A DNA stretch of 64,000 bases from Vreelandella titanicae BH1. GTDB taxonomy: Bacteria; Pseudomonadota; Gammaproteobacteria; Pseudomonadales; Halomonadaceae. The notes beneath the pieces were generated by a model. The model did no database searches. It saw nothing but the letters and a program-made list of their open reading frames with translations, and was not told the DNA's origin. Each line of letters begins with the position of its first letter. Positions within the stretch are counted from its first letter, which is position 1. The position numbers were made by a program, and so were the translations under genes. Positions 18,427 to 26,250 of this stretch are shown piece after piece. The stretch lies in the NCBI RefSeq assembly GCF_000336575.1, contig NZ_AOPO01000008.1:62001-126000 (forward strand). Direction: 5' to 3'.

Positions 18427-19317
18427 ATGTTTGAAATTAAACAGCTGCGCTATTTCGTCGCTGTAGCTGAAGAGCTTAATTTCCGTCGTGCAGCTGAACG
18501 CTTGCACATAACCCAGCCACCACTAAGCCAAACAATTAAAAATTTGGAGGAAGAACTAAACGTTAAACTTTTTATACGAAATACACATAGTGTTCAGCTA
18601 ACTCGAGCTGGAGAAGTTTTCTTTCAGGAGGCTCTTAATTTGCTAGCTGCAGCTCATCAAAGCTTAAGCCTTGTTCGCCAAGCCGATGCTGGCGAAGTTG
18701 GGGCTCTTAACATTGGTTACTCAGCTAGTGCTATTTTCTCTTCGGTACTTACCTCTGCACTAGCGGTATTACTTGAGAGGCGACCCCTTCTCGAACTTCA
18801 ATTGCACGATGGAAATTCACTTGACCACCTTTCGTCATTGCGCTCAGGACAACTGGATGCAGCTATTTTAAGATCTGACATAGCGAATGAGTCTGCTAGA
18901 GGATTGCGTTTACATTTTTTAGGTGAGGAGCCCCTGTATGTGCTGATTAATCCTAGTCATGCATTAGCTAAAGCTGAGCATCTTTTCTTGAGTGATCTCA
19001 GTGACGAACGCTTGCTATTACAACCCACAGGAAAGCGTACATTCCTTCGGCACCAAGTCGAATATTTGTCAGAACGTGCAGGGCTGTCATTAGTAAATAC
19101 GCTAGAAGTACCTGATATTTCAAGCATGCTATGCTTTGTTACGGCAGGTTTAGGCATAGCTGTGTTACCTAAAAGCGTGGCTAGTATTCCACATGGGCTA
19201 GTATCAATTCCTTTGGCAGATATAGGATCATCACGCCCTCTAACTCTTGTCAGTGCTTCTGAAACGCCTGTTGTGCTTGAGCTAGAAAAATTGGTTAACG
19301 AGAGAGTTAAAAGTTAG
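18427..19317 (+). CDS. LysR-family regulator divergent from the oxygenase operon
   Basis: A 296-residue LysR protein (MFEIKQLRYFVAVAEELNFR, HTH through PLSQTIKNLEEELNVKLFIR) of the BenM/CatM-like size class. It is divergent from the MFS-TauD-PhyH operon with 93 bp between the starts, the classic arrangement for LysR control by the pathway substrate. It shares the AT-rich character of the operon and probably arrived with it. Confidence 0.88.
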   Translation: MFEIKQLRYFVAVAEELNFRRAAERLHITQPPLSQTIKNLEEELNVKLFIRNTHSVQLTRAGEVFFQEALNLLAAAHQSLSLVRQADAGEVGALNIGYSASAIFSSVLTSALAVLLERRPLLELQLHDGNSLDHLSSLRSGQLDAAILRSDIANESARGLRLHFLGEEPLYVLINPSHALAKAEHLFLSDLSDERLLLQPTGKRTFLRHQVEYLSERAGLSLVNTLEVPDISSMLCFVTAGLGIAVLPKSVASIPHGLVSIPLADIGSSRPLTLVSASETPVVLELEKLVNERVKS

Positions 19318-19599
19318 AATTATTAGCCGTGACTAAGTCGCTACGAAAAAGTATTTGATCAGCTTTAAAAGAAGCATGAGCGTGCTTTGCTATCACTTAC
19401 CTCAGTCAAATAAAGCGTTCAGGACGATGCTGTAACTTCCCTCAGGCCTAGTTGAATCTAGATTCTTTATAGAGTTGGCATAGTGAAGCAGCTTGTAAGC
19501 CTTTGTATGGAAGTGCTAAAAAATGAGTACGATTGAAGCCTTTTTCAATGATTATATCTGGGAAAAAACTGCTGATATGTTCTGAAGTAGCCTAGCCTG

Positions 19600-19976
19600 C
19601 TTTCTTCTGCGGCCAAGGCCTTCCCATCTTACAGGCCAATTTCTGGCAATCCATCGCTGGCGCTGTCGCGCTTCTCCCTATTGCAATGGCGTTCGGGCAG
19701 CCGCTTACCGTGCCCTCTATCGCTACCTTGATAGCGATTACACATCTGGTACTTGTCGTCACCATCGGCGGAATGAGTCTCTGGCTAGTGCTGATTCGCA
19801 TCAGCGGCGCCTCGGCGGCATCAAGCTATCACCTTCTTAATCCGTTTTTCGGTGTACTACTTGCTTACCTAATACTTGGGGAGCCATTGCGCATGGCGGA
19901 TTTCATAGCGGCGGGGCTGATTGTAACCGGCTTAATTCTTACTACTCAGGCAAGGGCGAGAGCACGGCAGCGTTAG
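19600..19976 (+). pseudogene. Truncated EamA/DMT transporter
   Basis: The C-terminal ~120 codons are highly similar to the transporter at 13788-14675 (GMSLWLVLIRISGASAASSY compared with GMSLWLVLIRISGASTASSY). Homology begins abruptly near 19600 with the FF-CGQG segment, so the first six or so membrane helices are missing. It cannot make a functional transporter. Confidence 0.85.
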
Positions 19977-20125
19977 GGCAGTCGTAGTGAGTTAGAGAGC
20001 AGTGGCAAAAACATGATACAGGTCATGGCCGTAGCCTAAAGTGTGATGAGGAGAGCATGGGATTCAACGGACTTAGCTGCTAGGCTCATTTTACTAGAGC
20101 TATAAAAGCCGCAGGGAACAACCTA

Positions 20126-20452
20126 ATGCCACAGGCACCTCGCATCGAGTTTCACCCCGTTAGCCAACGTGTGCAGGTGCATGTGGGTGGCAAGTTGCTT
20201 GCCGACTCCAGCCAAGCCTTCGAACTCCGCGAAACTGGCTACTCACCACGCCACTACTTCCCACGCGAAGACGTGCGGATGGATTTGCTTACCACCTCAG
20301 AAACGACGACCCACTGCCCGTTTAAAGGCGACACTGTGTATTTCTCGCTGGGCGCCCATAAAGATATTGCCTGGAGCTACGAGCATCCGATTGAAGGGAT
20401 GATAGAAGTGATAGCGGGTAGGGTGGCGTTTGGTGAGGAAGAGAGCGAATGA
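20126..20452 (+). CDS. DUF427 protein, second copy
   Basis: The 108-residue protein is nearly identical to the first 106 residues of the gene at 10434 and ends at the natural DUF427 terminus (FGEEESE). The upstream ~110 bp, with the TGATGAGGAGA and CTAGGCTCATTTTACTAGAGCT stretches, are also shared, so the duplication included the promoter. Function of DUF427 is unknown. Either copy could be active; this one lacks the fused tail. Confidence 0.82.
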   Translation: MPQAPRIEFHPVSQRVQVHVGGKLLADSSQAFELRETGYSPRHYFPREDVRMDLLTTSETTTHCPFKGDTVYFSLGAHKDIAWSYEHPIEGMIEVIAGRVAFGEEESE

Positions 20453-20780
20453 GGCCTTTCGACCGAAAGCGGCCATTTGCAGAGATCGCACATTCACGGA
20501 GCCTTTTAGCTCACAAAGAGCATTCTCTGGTAGGGCCTGTGATATGCGTGCTCATATTTTTGGGCAAAAACCTTGTAAATATTGGTAAAACAATGGTTTA
20601 TGAGAAGGCGCTGTATGTTTGTACGCAACTTTGAAAAGATGACGATAAAGTTAATGTACAATGCGCCTTTTCCTGGCAAAGTGTATCGCTCAGGCGAGAA
20701 TTTTTTTAATGCTGAGAACATTAGAGCTAAATAGTTAGAGATTTGGTTGCCAGAAAAACGAGCATGTGCACTAATAAACT
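20453..20780. other. Gene-poor AT-rich stretch before the second cassette cluster
   Basis: No convincing gene. A 31-codon frame at about 20642-20737 (MTIKLMYNAPFPGKVYRSGE...) is too short to support. The stretch ends in an ACTAATAAACTGTTAGGC box resembling the right end of the ~125-bp attC-like elements, but no matching left arm is apparent. Confidence 0.4.
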
Positions 20781-20787
20781 GTTAGGC
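20781..20787 (+). repeat. Integron-type core site GTTAGGC
   Basis: GTTAGGC fits GTTRRRY and is complemented by GCCTAAT at 21836 (6 of 7 bases) after the following gene. It appears to be the entry point of the first cassette of the second cluster; its left partner is not resolved. Confidence 0.5.
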
Positions 20788-20794
20788 AAAAATT

Positions 20795-21832
20795 ATGTCA
20801 GAACTCCCGTTGTTCAAGGATGTATCTAAAAAAGAGGCTCAACACCCGGTCTATCAGATGATTCGAGATGGGGGCTATGAGGCCGAGCGAAAGGTCTTGC
20901 TTGAATGGTCGGATGGTTTCGAAGATCGAGACGGAAAGTTCTGTCACGAGTTCCAGACAAGCTTTGAGCCTTGTCTGTGGGAGCTGTATCTCCATGCTTT
21001 TCTGAGAGAACTCGGAGCTAACATTGATTTTAGCTATTCAGCACCAGATTTCGTAGTCGACGTAGAAGAGCCTTTTTGCATAGAGGCTACCATCTCGGCA
21101 CCTCCAATGGGTGGACAGCCAGCGCATGGGTATTCAATGGATTCCTTGCCAAGTGACTTTAATCGATTTAACCAGGACGCAACCATAAGGCTATGCAATA
21201 GCTTCACTTCGAAAGTTAAAAGACTGAGGGAAAGGTACTCAAAGTTAAGTCAATGCGAAAACAAGCCGTTCGTTCTAGCTATCGCGTCATTTGATAGACC
21301 GTTCTCTCATATGTCTGCATTTCGGCCCATTATTAGCGCATTGTACGGTCTATATCATGACGAAGAACAAACGATAGCTTCAGGCTTGAATGAGATGGTC
21401 AGTTATAATGTAAGCGGCGTATTAAAAAATGAGAGCGCGACTATAGATCTAGGCTACTTTTGTTCTCCAGATTATTCTGACGTTAGTGCCGTAATTTTCA
21501 GTAGCCTTGCGACCTGGGGAAAAGTAAGGGCATTAGCCGATAACCCTTCTGCAAAGACCGTATATACGACCTATCACCCAAACCCTGGTTCACTTCATCC
21601 AATTATAATGCAGTCCCCAAAATCTGAGTATTTTGAGCACCTTTTGGACGGTTTATGCGTGTTACACAATCCGTTTGCTAAGCACCCGTTAAAGCCAAGT
21701 ACGCTAAGTCATGAGAGGCTGGCACAAGGATTTGTGAAGGATGACGGAGAGCTAGGCTTTATCGCACCGGATGATTTTTTGCTCATGCGTTCGCTTATGT
21801 CAGTCAAAGAGGCAGAGAATGGCGGAAGTTAG
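20795..21832 (+). CDS. Cassette-borne protein with PD-(D/E)XK-like signature
   Basis: This 345-residue protein has no product name I can give. Around residues 56-99, FEPCLWELYLHAFLRELG is followed by PDFVVDV and CIEATIS. This helix-strand-strand order with Glu, Pro-Asp and Glu-x-Thr resembles the core of PD-(D/E)XK nucleases, with Thr in place of the usual Lys. It lies 8 bp after a GTTAGGC core and is followed by an attC-like site, so it is a single-gene cassette. A defence nuclease is possible. Confidence 0.6.
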   Translation: MSELPLFKDVSKKEAQHPVYQMIRDGGYEAERKVLLEWSDGFEDRDGKFCHEFQTSFEPCLWELYLHAFLRELGANIDFSYSAPDFVVDVEEPFCIEATISAPPMGGQPAHGYSMDSLPSDFNRFNQDATIRLCNSFTSKVKRLRERYSKLSQCENKPFVLAIASFDRPFSHMSAFRPIISALYGLYHDEEQTIASGLNEMVSYNVSGVLKNESATIDLGYFCSPDYSDVSAVIFSSLATWGKVRALADNPSAKTVYTTYHPNPGSLHPIIMQSPKSEYFEHLLDGLCVLHNPFAKHPLKPSTLSHERLAQGFVKDDGELGFIAPDDFLLMRSLMSVKEAENGGS

Positions 21833-21835
21833 AAT

Positions 21836-21907
21836 GCCTAATAAAAAGCTGTTTTCGGACGCACCTACGCTGGCGCTTCGGTGCGCCGCAAAGCCAAAGC
21901 GTTAGTA
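21836..21907 (+). repeat. attC-like site
   Basis: Inverse core GCCTAAT (21836-21842) and core GTTAGTA (21901-21907) enclose a clear palindrome: GGACGCACC pairs with GGTGCGCC, and AGCTGTTTTCGG pairs imperfectly with CCGCAAAGCC. It closes the cassette that begins at 20781. Confidence 0.65.
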
Positions 21908-21927
21908 TTTTGAGTACGAGCTGAAAA

Positions 21928-22425
21928 ATGGATGATAATCAAAAAAAAGAACTATTCAGCAAAGCCTTTGTGAAAGCATTGGCCGCTCAATCCGGTCTCA
22001 GAAGCGCTGAGCCTGATGTAGATGATGACAGTATTGACGTCATCATACGAGGTCGAGGTTATCGCACAGGTATTCGAAACCCACAGATCGATGTTCAACT
22101 AAAGTGTACGGCCAACAATGATGGAGATGATGATTTTTTTAAATTCAGACTTCCTTTGAAAAATTACAATGATTTGAGGGGAGACAATATTCTTTGCCCC
22201 AGATTTTTATTTGTCCTGGTGGTTCCGGAAAATTGTGAAGAGTGGTTAATACACCAGCCAACGTCTAGCATAATAAAACATTGTTGTTATTGGCACTCAT
22301 TGCAAAGAATGCCTACTGTAACTAACAACTCAAAAGTAACACTGAATATACCAAGGTCACAAAGGCTTACCTCTCACAGTATTCTGAGTTTGATCGATAT
22401 AGCTAATGCGAGGCAGGTCGCATGA
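21928..22425 (+). CDS. DUF4365-like putative nuclease, first gene of a two-gene cassette
   Basis: The 165-residue protein has DDDSIDVIIRG followed by IDVQLKCT (Asp37, Asp55-x-Gln57-x-Lys59). This is the D...QxK variant of the PD-(D/E)XK nuclease core seen in DUF4365 proteins. It is followed, with a 4-bp overlap, by a 383-residue unknown in the same cassette, so the two probably work together. A nuclease-plus-partner pair within an integron-type cassette suggests a defence role; this is inference. Confidence 0.65.
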   Translation: MDDNQKKELFSKAFVKALAAQSGLRSAEPDVDDDSIDVIIRGRGYRTGIRNPQIDVQLKCTANNDGDDDFFKFRLPLKNYNDLRGDNILCPRFLFVLVVPENCEEWLIHQPTSSIIKHCCYWHSLQRMPTVTNNSKVTLNIPRSQRLTSHSILSLIDIANARQVA

Positions 22426-23573
22426 CATTCTTCGATATTAATTCGATTGTCAAAGATATCAATCCAACTCGTCTTGAGGCGTATCTGCTCTCAACCGGAT
22501 GGATAGAGGCATGCTCCATCAGTGATAAAGCGAAAGTCTGGCACAGGCCAGAAGAAAAGTATTTTGATCTAGAAATTTTACAACCAATCAATCAAGACCT
22601 TAAAGATTATTCTCAAAGATTGTACGAGGCGATTCACTTTTTATCTGAATATGAGAATAGGACGGCTTCAAAAATCATTAATGATGTTGGTAACTTTGAT
22701 TCTGATATAGTAAAAATTCGAGTTATAAGTCCTGATGTTGATGGTGGAGTTATACCAATTGATGATGGTGTTCTCTTATTTGAAAAAGCAAAAGAATTAT
22801 TGGTTTCATCTACTTTGTCAACCTTTAAGAAAAAACGATTTTTTTCGGGCAGTTGGCCTGCGGCAGTAAGGGAGTTTATTGACACATTGCGGTTTGGCCA
22901 AACTGAGCGCGGTAGTTACATAGTCAACGTAATTGCACCTATCAGTCATTTTTCAGAAAAAGAAATCCCTGAAGCTGATTGTTCAATTACTAGGTCAATA
23001 AGCAATAATTTGGCGAGAAGCTTACAAGCTACAAGGGTTGCGGTTGAGAATTATGAGAAGACAAAAGATCTGATCTCATTTGAAAGTGCGGTGTCCAGCG
23101 GCGTGAGTGCAAATCTATGCGATGCAATAATTGGCATGAGTGGAACTTCAAATTCTAGGGACATAGAAATATCTATTGAGTTTGCAGCATCAGAAATGGA
23201 CTCTCAAGGCATTCTTAGAAGCCATAGATTCGCCTCAAGTCACATCCCTATATTGAGCACCGCGTCAGACTATTATAAAGGTAATTTTGTTATTCAAAAC
23301 TATGAGGCCCGTGGTTTAGTTATTAGGATGGATCATGAGCCTACCGAAGACTATGGAGTCATAAGAGTGAGCTCAATCGTCAACGGAGCTGCTAAAAATA
23401 TATCCGTTCAGTTGAGCCTTGACGATTATTGGGAAGCTGTAAAGGCACATAAACCTGGATACCCAGTTGCATGTCAAGGAGACCTTCATGTTACTCCTAG
23501 GTCAGCATTTTTAGTTGACCCAAGAAAATTTAGAGTTATTAATAATGAGGACTTATTTGACGAACAATCCTAA
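22422..23573 (+). CDS. Unknown partner of the DUF4365-like protein
   Basis: A 383-residue soluble protein of unrecognised family. No Walker or nuclease motif stands out. The N-terminal half is mixed alpha/beta (WHRPEEKYFDLEILQPINQD near residue 45) and the C-terminus carries DLHVTPRSAFLVDP. The start overlaps the upstream gene as ATGA, and the stop codon sits inside the TCCTAAC inverse core of an attC-like site, so both genes occupy one cassette. It could be a sensor or regulator of the nuclease-like partner. Confidence 0.6.
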   Translation: MTFFDINSIVKDINPTRLEAYLLSTGWIEACSISDKAKVWHRPEEKYFDLEILQPINQDLKDYSQRLYEAIHFLSEYENRTASKIINDVGNFDSDIVKIRVISPDVDGGVIPIDDGVLLFEKAKELLVSSTLSTFKKKRFFSGSWPAAVREFIDTLRFGQTERGSYIVNVIAPISHFSEKEIPEADCSITRSISNNLARSLQATRVAVENYEKTKDLISFESAVSSGVSANLCDAIIGMSGTSNSRDIEISIEFAASEMDSQGILRSHRFASSHIPILSTASDYYKGNFVIQNYEARGLVIRMDHEPTEDYGVIRVSSIVNGAAKNISVQLSLDDYWEAVKAHKPGYPVACQGDLHVTPRSAFLVDPRKFRVINNEDLFDEQS

Positions 23574-23651
23574 CAATCGCAGGCATCGCGACGGCTTTTC
23601 AGCTTCGGCTTTGCCTCCACTTCAAAATAGCGCGTGCTGCAGGCGTTATAT
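23568..23651 (+). repeat. attC-like site
   Basis: Inverse core TCCTAAC (23568-23574) and core GTTATAT (23645-23651). Reading inward, TAAC-AATC-GCAGGCA on the left pairs with the complement of TGCTGC-AGGC-GTTA on the right with a single extra G on the left arm. That is the unpaired spacer plus extrahelical base arrangement of genuine attC sites. Confidence 0.7.
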
Positions 23652-23718
23652 AAAATCTATCTAAATTAACTTCTTGGCCTGGTAACGACGGCCCTATATC
23701 GACCGTCGTTTGTCTATA

Positions 23719-24335
23719 TCAGACTTCTGTCTGTTCTGTCATTTCCAAAGCATTATCTACTTCAATCCCAAAATATCTGACGGTGCTTTCCAGCCTCATA
23801 TGGTCCAGGGGCAGTTGCACCGCCCTTAAGTTTTTCGTGCGACGATATATCAACGAAGCTTTTGTACGACGCATCGTGTGCGTGCCATAAATTGACGCAT
23901 CTAGGCCTATTTCGGTAACCCAGGCTTTCATAATACGGGCATATTGGCGCGTTGATAGATGCTATGCGCTATTGATTCGGCTGGGAAAAAAGAAGTCCTC
24001 GCGGAGCTGAGCAAGCTGTATCCAGTTGAGAATAGCGATGTGAGTTGCTCGGTTATTTCGAACTGGACAGGTCGATGCGTTTTTTGCTGCATCGCGATGG
24101 CTCGTGGGGATATGCACGCACCATGGGCTATATCCCGGACTCGTAAATTGACAAGGTCGCAGCCCCGTAATTTGCTATCAATGACTAAATTGAAGAGGGC
24201 AAGGTTTCTCGTCTTTTTGGCAAGCTGTAGGCGCACACGTATGGCCCAGATATCTCGAAGGCGCAGAGGCGCCTTCTGCCCAACCAACTTGCCTTTATTC
24301 CAAGGTGTAAATGAGATTTCAGTCGGAACGTTCAT
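23719..24335 (-). pseudogene. Broken tyrosine recombinase (non-IntI)
   Basis: The N-terminal part (PWNKGKLVGQKAPLRLRDIW ... DSKLRGCDLVNLRVRDI) and the C-terminal part (YGTHTMRRTKASLIYRRTKN ... VRYFGIEVD, with the HxxR and late Tyr of tyrosine recombinases) are in different frames. A single-base frameshift lies near 24040-24050. After it, the frame FFFPSRINSA is followed by a TAG (CTA at 23962-23964) before HLSTRQYARI. About 205 residues if repaired. It lacks the extra motif of integron integrases, lies antisense to the cassettes, and is presumably dead. Confidence 0.8.
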
Positions 24336-24474
24336 GGCATGATCCTCTAACAGGTGGAGGTCAAAGAATGGCTCAATTCACGCTCGTCATGTGCTAAGGT
24401 TAATTCATGGTCAGGGCTCGACTCTGAGCGTTCATTCTTGGAAATGCAGTAGGAGCGCGAATTTTGGCTATACG

Positions 24475-24599
24475 GCCTAATGGAAATTAATAGACCAAAG
24501 AATCACAGGCTTGGGAGAATCTGGCAGGCTGCATTTGCCGGGAAAAAGTGCCAGCGCGTTCATTCAATCATAATATAGGCAGTCTAATACCTGTTAGGT
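24475..24599 (+). repeat. attC-like element, VCR length (125 bp)
   Basis: GCCTAAT at 24475 and core GTTAGGT at 24593-24599 bracket a region with CTGGCA/TGCCAG inner arms and TTAATAGAC / TCTAAT outer boxes. It is homologous to the element at 10768-10893. Its core is the exact complement of the inverse core ACCTAAC at 25793, which closes the following cassette. Confidence 0.6.
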
Positions 24600-24611
24600 G
24601 TAAGGTGTATT

Positions 24612-25805
24612 ATGCATATACCGAGTGAAAGAGTGAGTGATGAGATGCGCTCGGAACAAGCATCTCTTTGGATAGTGCCAGCTAATGAAGGGAAGGAAAT
24701 TGCAGTACTAATCAAGGCGCCTACTCCTTCACTGAAAGCAATAATTTCAGGATGCAAGATAGAGATTCTTATAGGTCTGAAGGAAACAATATTATGCAGT
24801 GGTGTCCGTATATATGACGCACCTGGTTCTCCTCTATTAGTTTCCGGTGTTCAAAGATATAGAGAAGAACATATTGCTCTATCGCGATTATTAACTGAGA
24901 AAAGCTCCCCCATTTTCTTATTTAATGAAATGGATATTTGCATTGGGTGGTCAAGCCTTTTGATTGACTCAAAAGCGGCTAAAAATTTCGAATCACTAAT
25001 TCTTGATGCAAATAGGTTGTATACAGGCCCATTTGATTCAAAAGCATCACATATATTGGATTGCTTCTGCTTCACTTTCGACAAAACCGTATCTTATGAA
25101 AATACTTCTGATATCCCTGTAGCATCTATGGAGCCAGAGGTAGAGGAATGGCACTCAACAGATAATCTTTTCATTGGCCTTAAGGAATCGCAGTCAATTC
25201 AATTGAACGACAAAGATGAGGGCGAGATATTTGAACGTGCAATTTGGGCAAGTCTGGAATCTGTATTTCCATTCACACTATACAAATCTCCAATCGTCGA
25301 AATCGGGGAAAGTCAGCGAGAACTGACTGATGTGCTAGCTTTCCATGAATATGGTAGCTTTCTTATTGAAGCCAAAGATTTGTCAATTTTGGATTCAGGT
25401 TTTAATAGAACGATAGAAAGAAGGGTGAAAGGTGTCCAGAAACAAGCAAGGAAGGCAATAAAGCAGCTTGTAGGATCATCAAAAGCCCTGAAGCGAGGAG
25501 AAAGAATCTTTGATGCTCAAGGTAAAGAGATAAAGCCTGAAAGGATGAACCCCGTACACTGTATTGTTCTTGTCACAGAACTTGGCCACAGTGGTGACTG
25601 GAGCGATGTTGAAAAAGATCTGATTAAGGCTGTTAAAGAAACAAATAATTTTTTCCATGTCTTCGATTTACGAGAGTTTATAATGATCCTCAAAGGAAGT
25701 TTTGGCAGGCCTGAGTTAGTTGATTACAATCTGATTGAGCGGTTTAAAGTTTTTCTTTCCAAACGTAGCGTCCACATTAGAAGTCAACATGCACCTAACA
25801 AATAA
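24612..25805 (+). CDS. Cassette-borne protein with C-terminal PD-(D/E)XK nuclease domain
   Basis: The 397-residue protein has an N-terminal part of unknown type (residues 1-195). The C-terminal domain shows EGEIFERAIWASLE (Glu205 region), ELTDVLAFHEYG (Asp240) and FLIEAKDLS (Glu253-x-Lys255). This is a complete PD-(D/E)XK nuclease core, and a basic helix follows (ERRVKGVQKQARKAIKQL). It is the sole gene between a GTTAGGT core 13 bp upstream and an attC whose inverse core overlaps its last codons. A defence or DNA-cleavage role is likely but unproven. Confidence 0.7.
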   Translation: MHIPSERVSDEMRSEQASLWIVPANEGKEIAVLIKAPTPSLKAIISGCKIEILIGLKETILCSGVRIYDAPGSPLLVSGVQRYREEHIALSRLLTEKSSPIFLFNEMDICIGWSSLLIDSKAAKNFESLILDANRLYTGPFDSKASHILDCFCFTFDKTVSYENTSDIPVASMEPEVEEWHSTDNLFIGLKESQSIQLNDKDEGEIFERAIWASLESVFPFTLYKSPIVEIGESQRELTDVLAFHEYGSFLIEAKDLSILDSGFNRTIERRVKGVQKQARKAIKQLVGSSKALKRGERIFDAQGKEIKPERMNPVHCIVLVTELGHSGDWSDVEKDLIKAVKETNNFFHVFDLREFIMILKGSFGRPELVDYNLIERFKVFLSKRSVHIRSQHAPNK

Positions 25806-25847
25806 ATCCAGGTGACGCCTACAGCGCACCTGATTTAGGCGTTATAT
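25793..25847 (+). repeat. attC site, best-formed in the window
   Basis: Inverse core ACCTAAC (25793-25799) is the exact reverse complement of the cassette entry core GTTAGGT (24593-24599). The exit core is GTTATAT (25841-25847). Inside, TAAATC-C-AGGTG pairs with CACCT-GATTTA with one extrahelical C and a mismatched 3-nt spacer. The site is 55 bp long with a 12-nt loop, similar in build to the short attC sites of resistance cassettes. Confidence 0.8.
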
Positions 25848-25926
25848 CAGCTTTGCCTGAATGACAGCTCCTGGCCGAAAGCAGGCACCACCAACGGTAA
25901 TGTCGGTTTTGATTACAACCTCCCGA

Positions 25927-26020
25927 ACCCACTCACCCTCATAACCTCTCCCGTCACCGCCTCACTAATATCCCGTGTTTGGCTTCGATCAGAGTGAGCC
26001 AATCGCGGGCGCGGGTGATG
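25927..26020 (-). pseudogene. Decayed recD 3' fragment, copy 3
   Basis: About 94 bp match the extreme 3' end of recD (27229-27322), including CTTCGATCAGxGTGAGCCA and CGCGGGCxCGGGTGATG. Homology ends abruptly at the junction with a GST fragment. It lies 80 bp beyond the last attC of the second cassette cluster. Confidence 0.8.
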
Positions 26021-26021
26021 T

Positions 26022-26235
26022 CATTACGTTCAAATGGCGCAACTCTTGGGCCGAAACTCCGAGCTGTTGGTGGTAAACCCTGCGGCGCGCATTTCCTTGC
26101 TGGCCATGGAGGAAGTCATCACACTCAGCGAATCGATACTGATTGCCGTTTATCTGGAACAGCCTATGATGCCCGCAGCTTGGGAGAAGTGGCACATTTG
26201 GCGGAGTTACGCCACAACCTGATCAATTTTTGATT
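26022..26235 (+). pseudogene. Remnant of a glutathione S-transferase gene
   Basis: Plus-strand codons read VNPAARISLLAMEEVITLSE then SILIAVYLEQPMMPAA. This matches the NPAGRIPALITEKGISLSES-LLIAVYLDG...PMIPTA region of the GST at 6870-7472. The start, the conserved proline and the C-terminal domain are missing or altered. It is a fragment trapped between a recD scrap and a low-GC gene. Confidence 0.75.
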
Positions 26236-26250
26236 ATGTGATTTGTTTTT

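Noticed and set aside
20642..20737. 31-codon frame MTIKLMYNAPFPGKVYRSGE...
   Set aside because: Too short, no clear ribosome site and no family match; not enough to call a gene.
23719..24335. Tyrosine recombinase as the integron integrase of the cassette array
   Set aside because: Its motifs (PWNKGKL..., HTMRRTKASLIYRR) belong to a different recombinase family without the IntI-specific insert, and the gene is broken by a frameshift and a stop.
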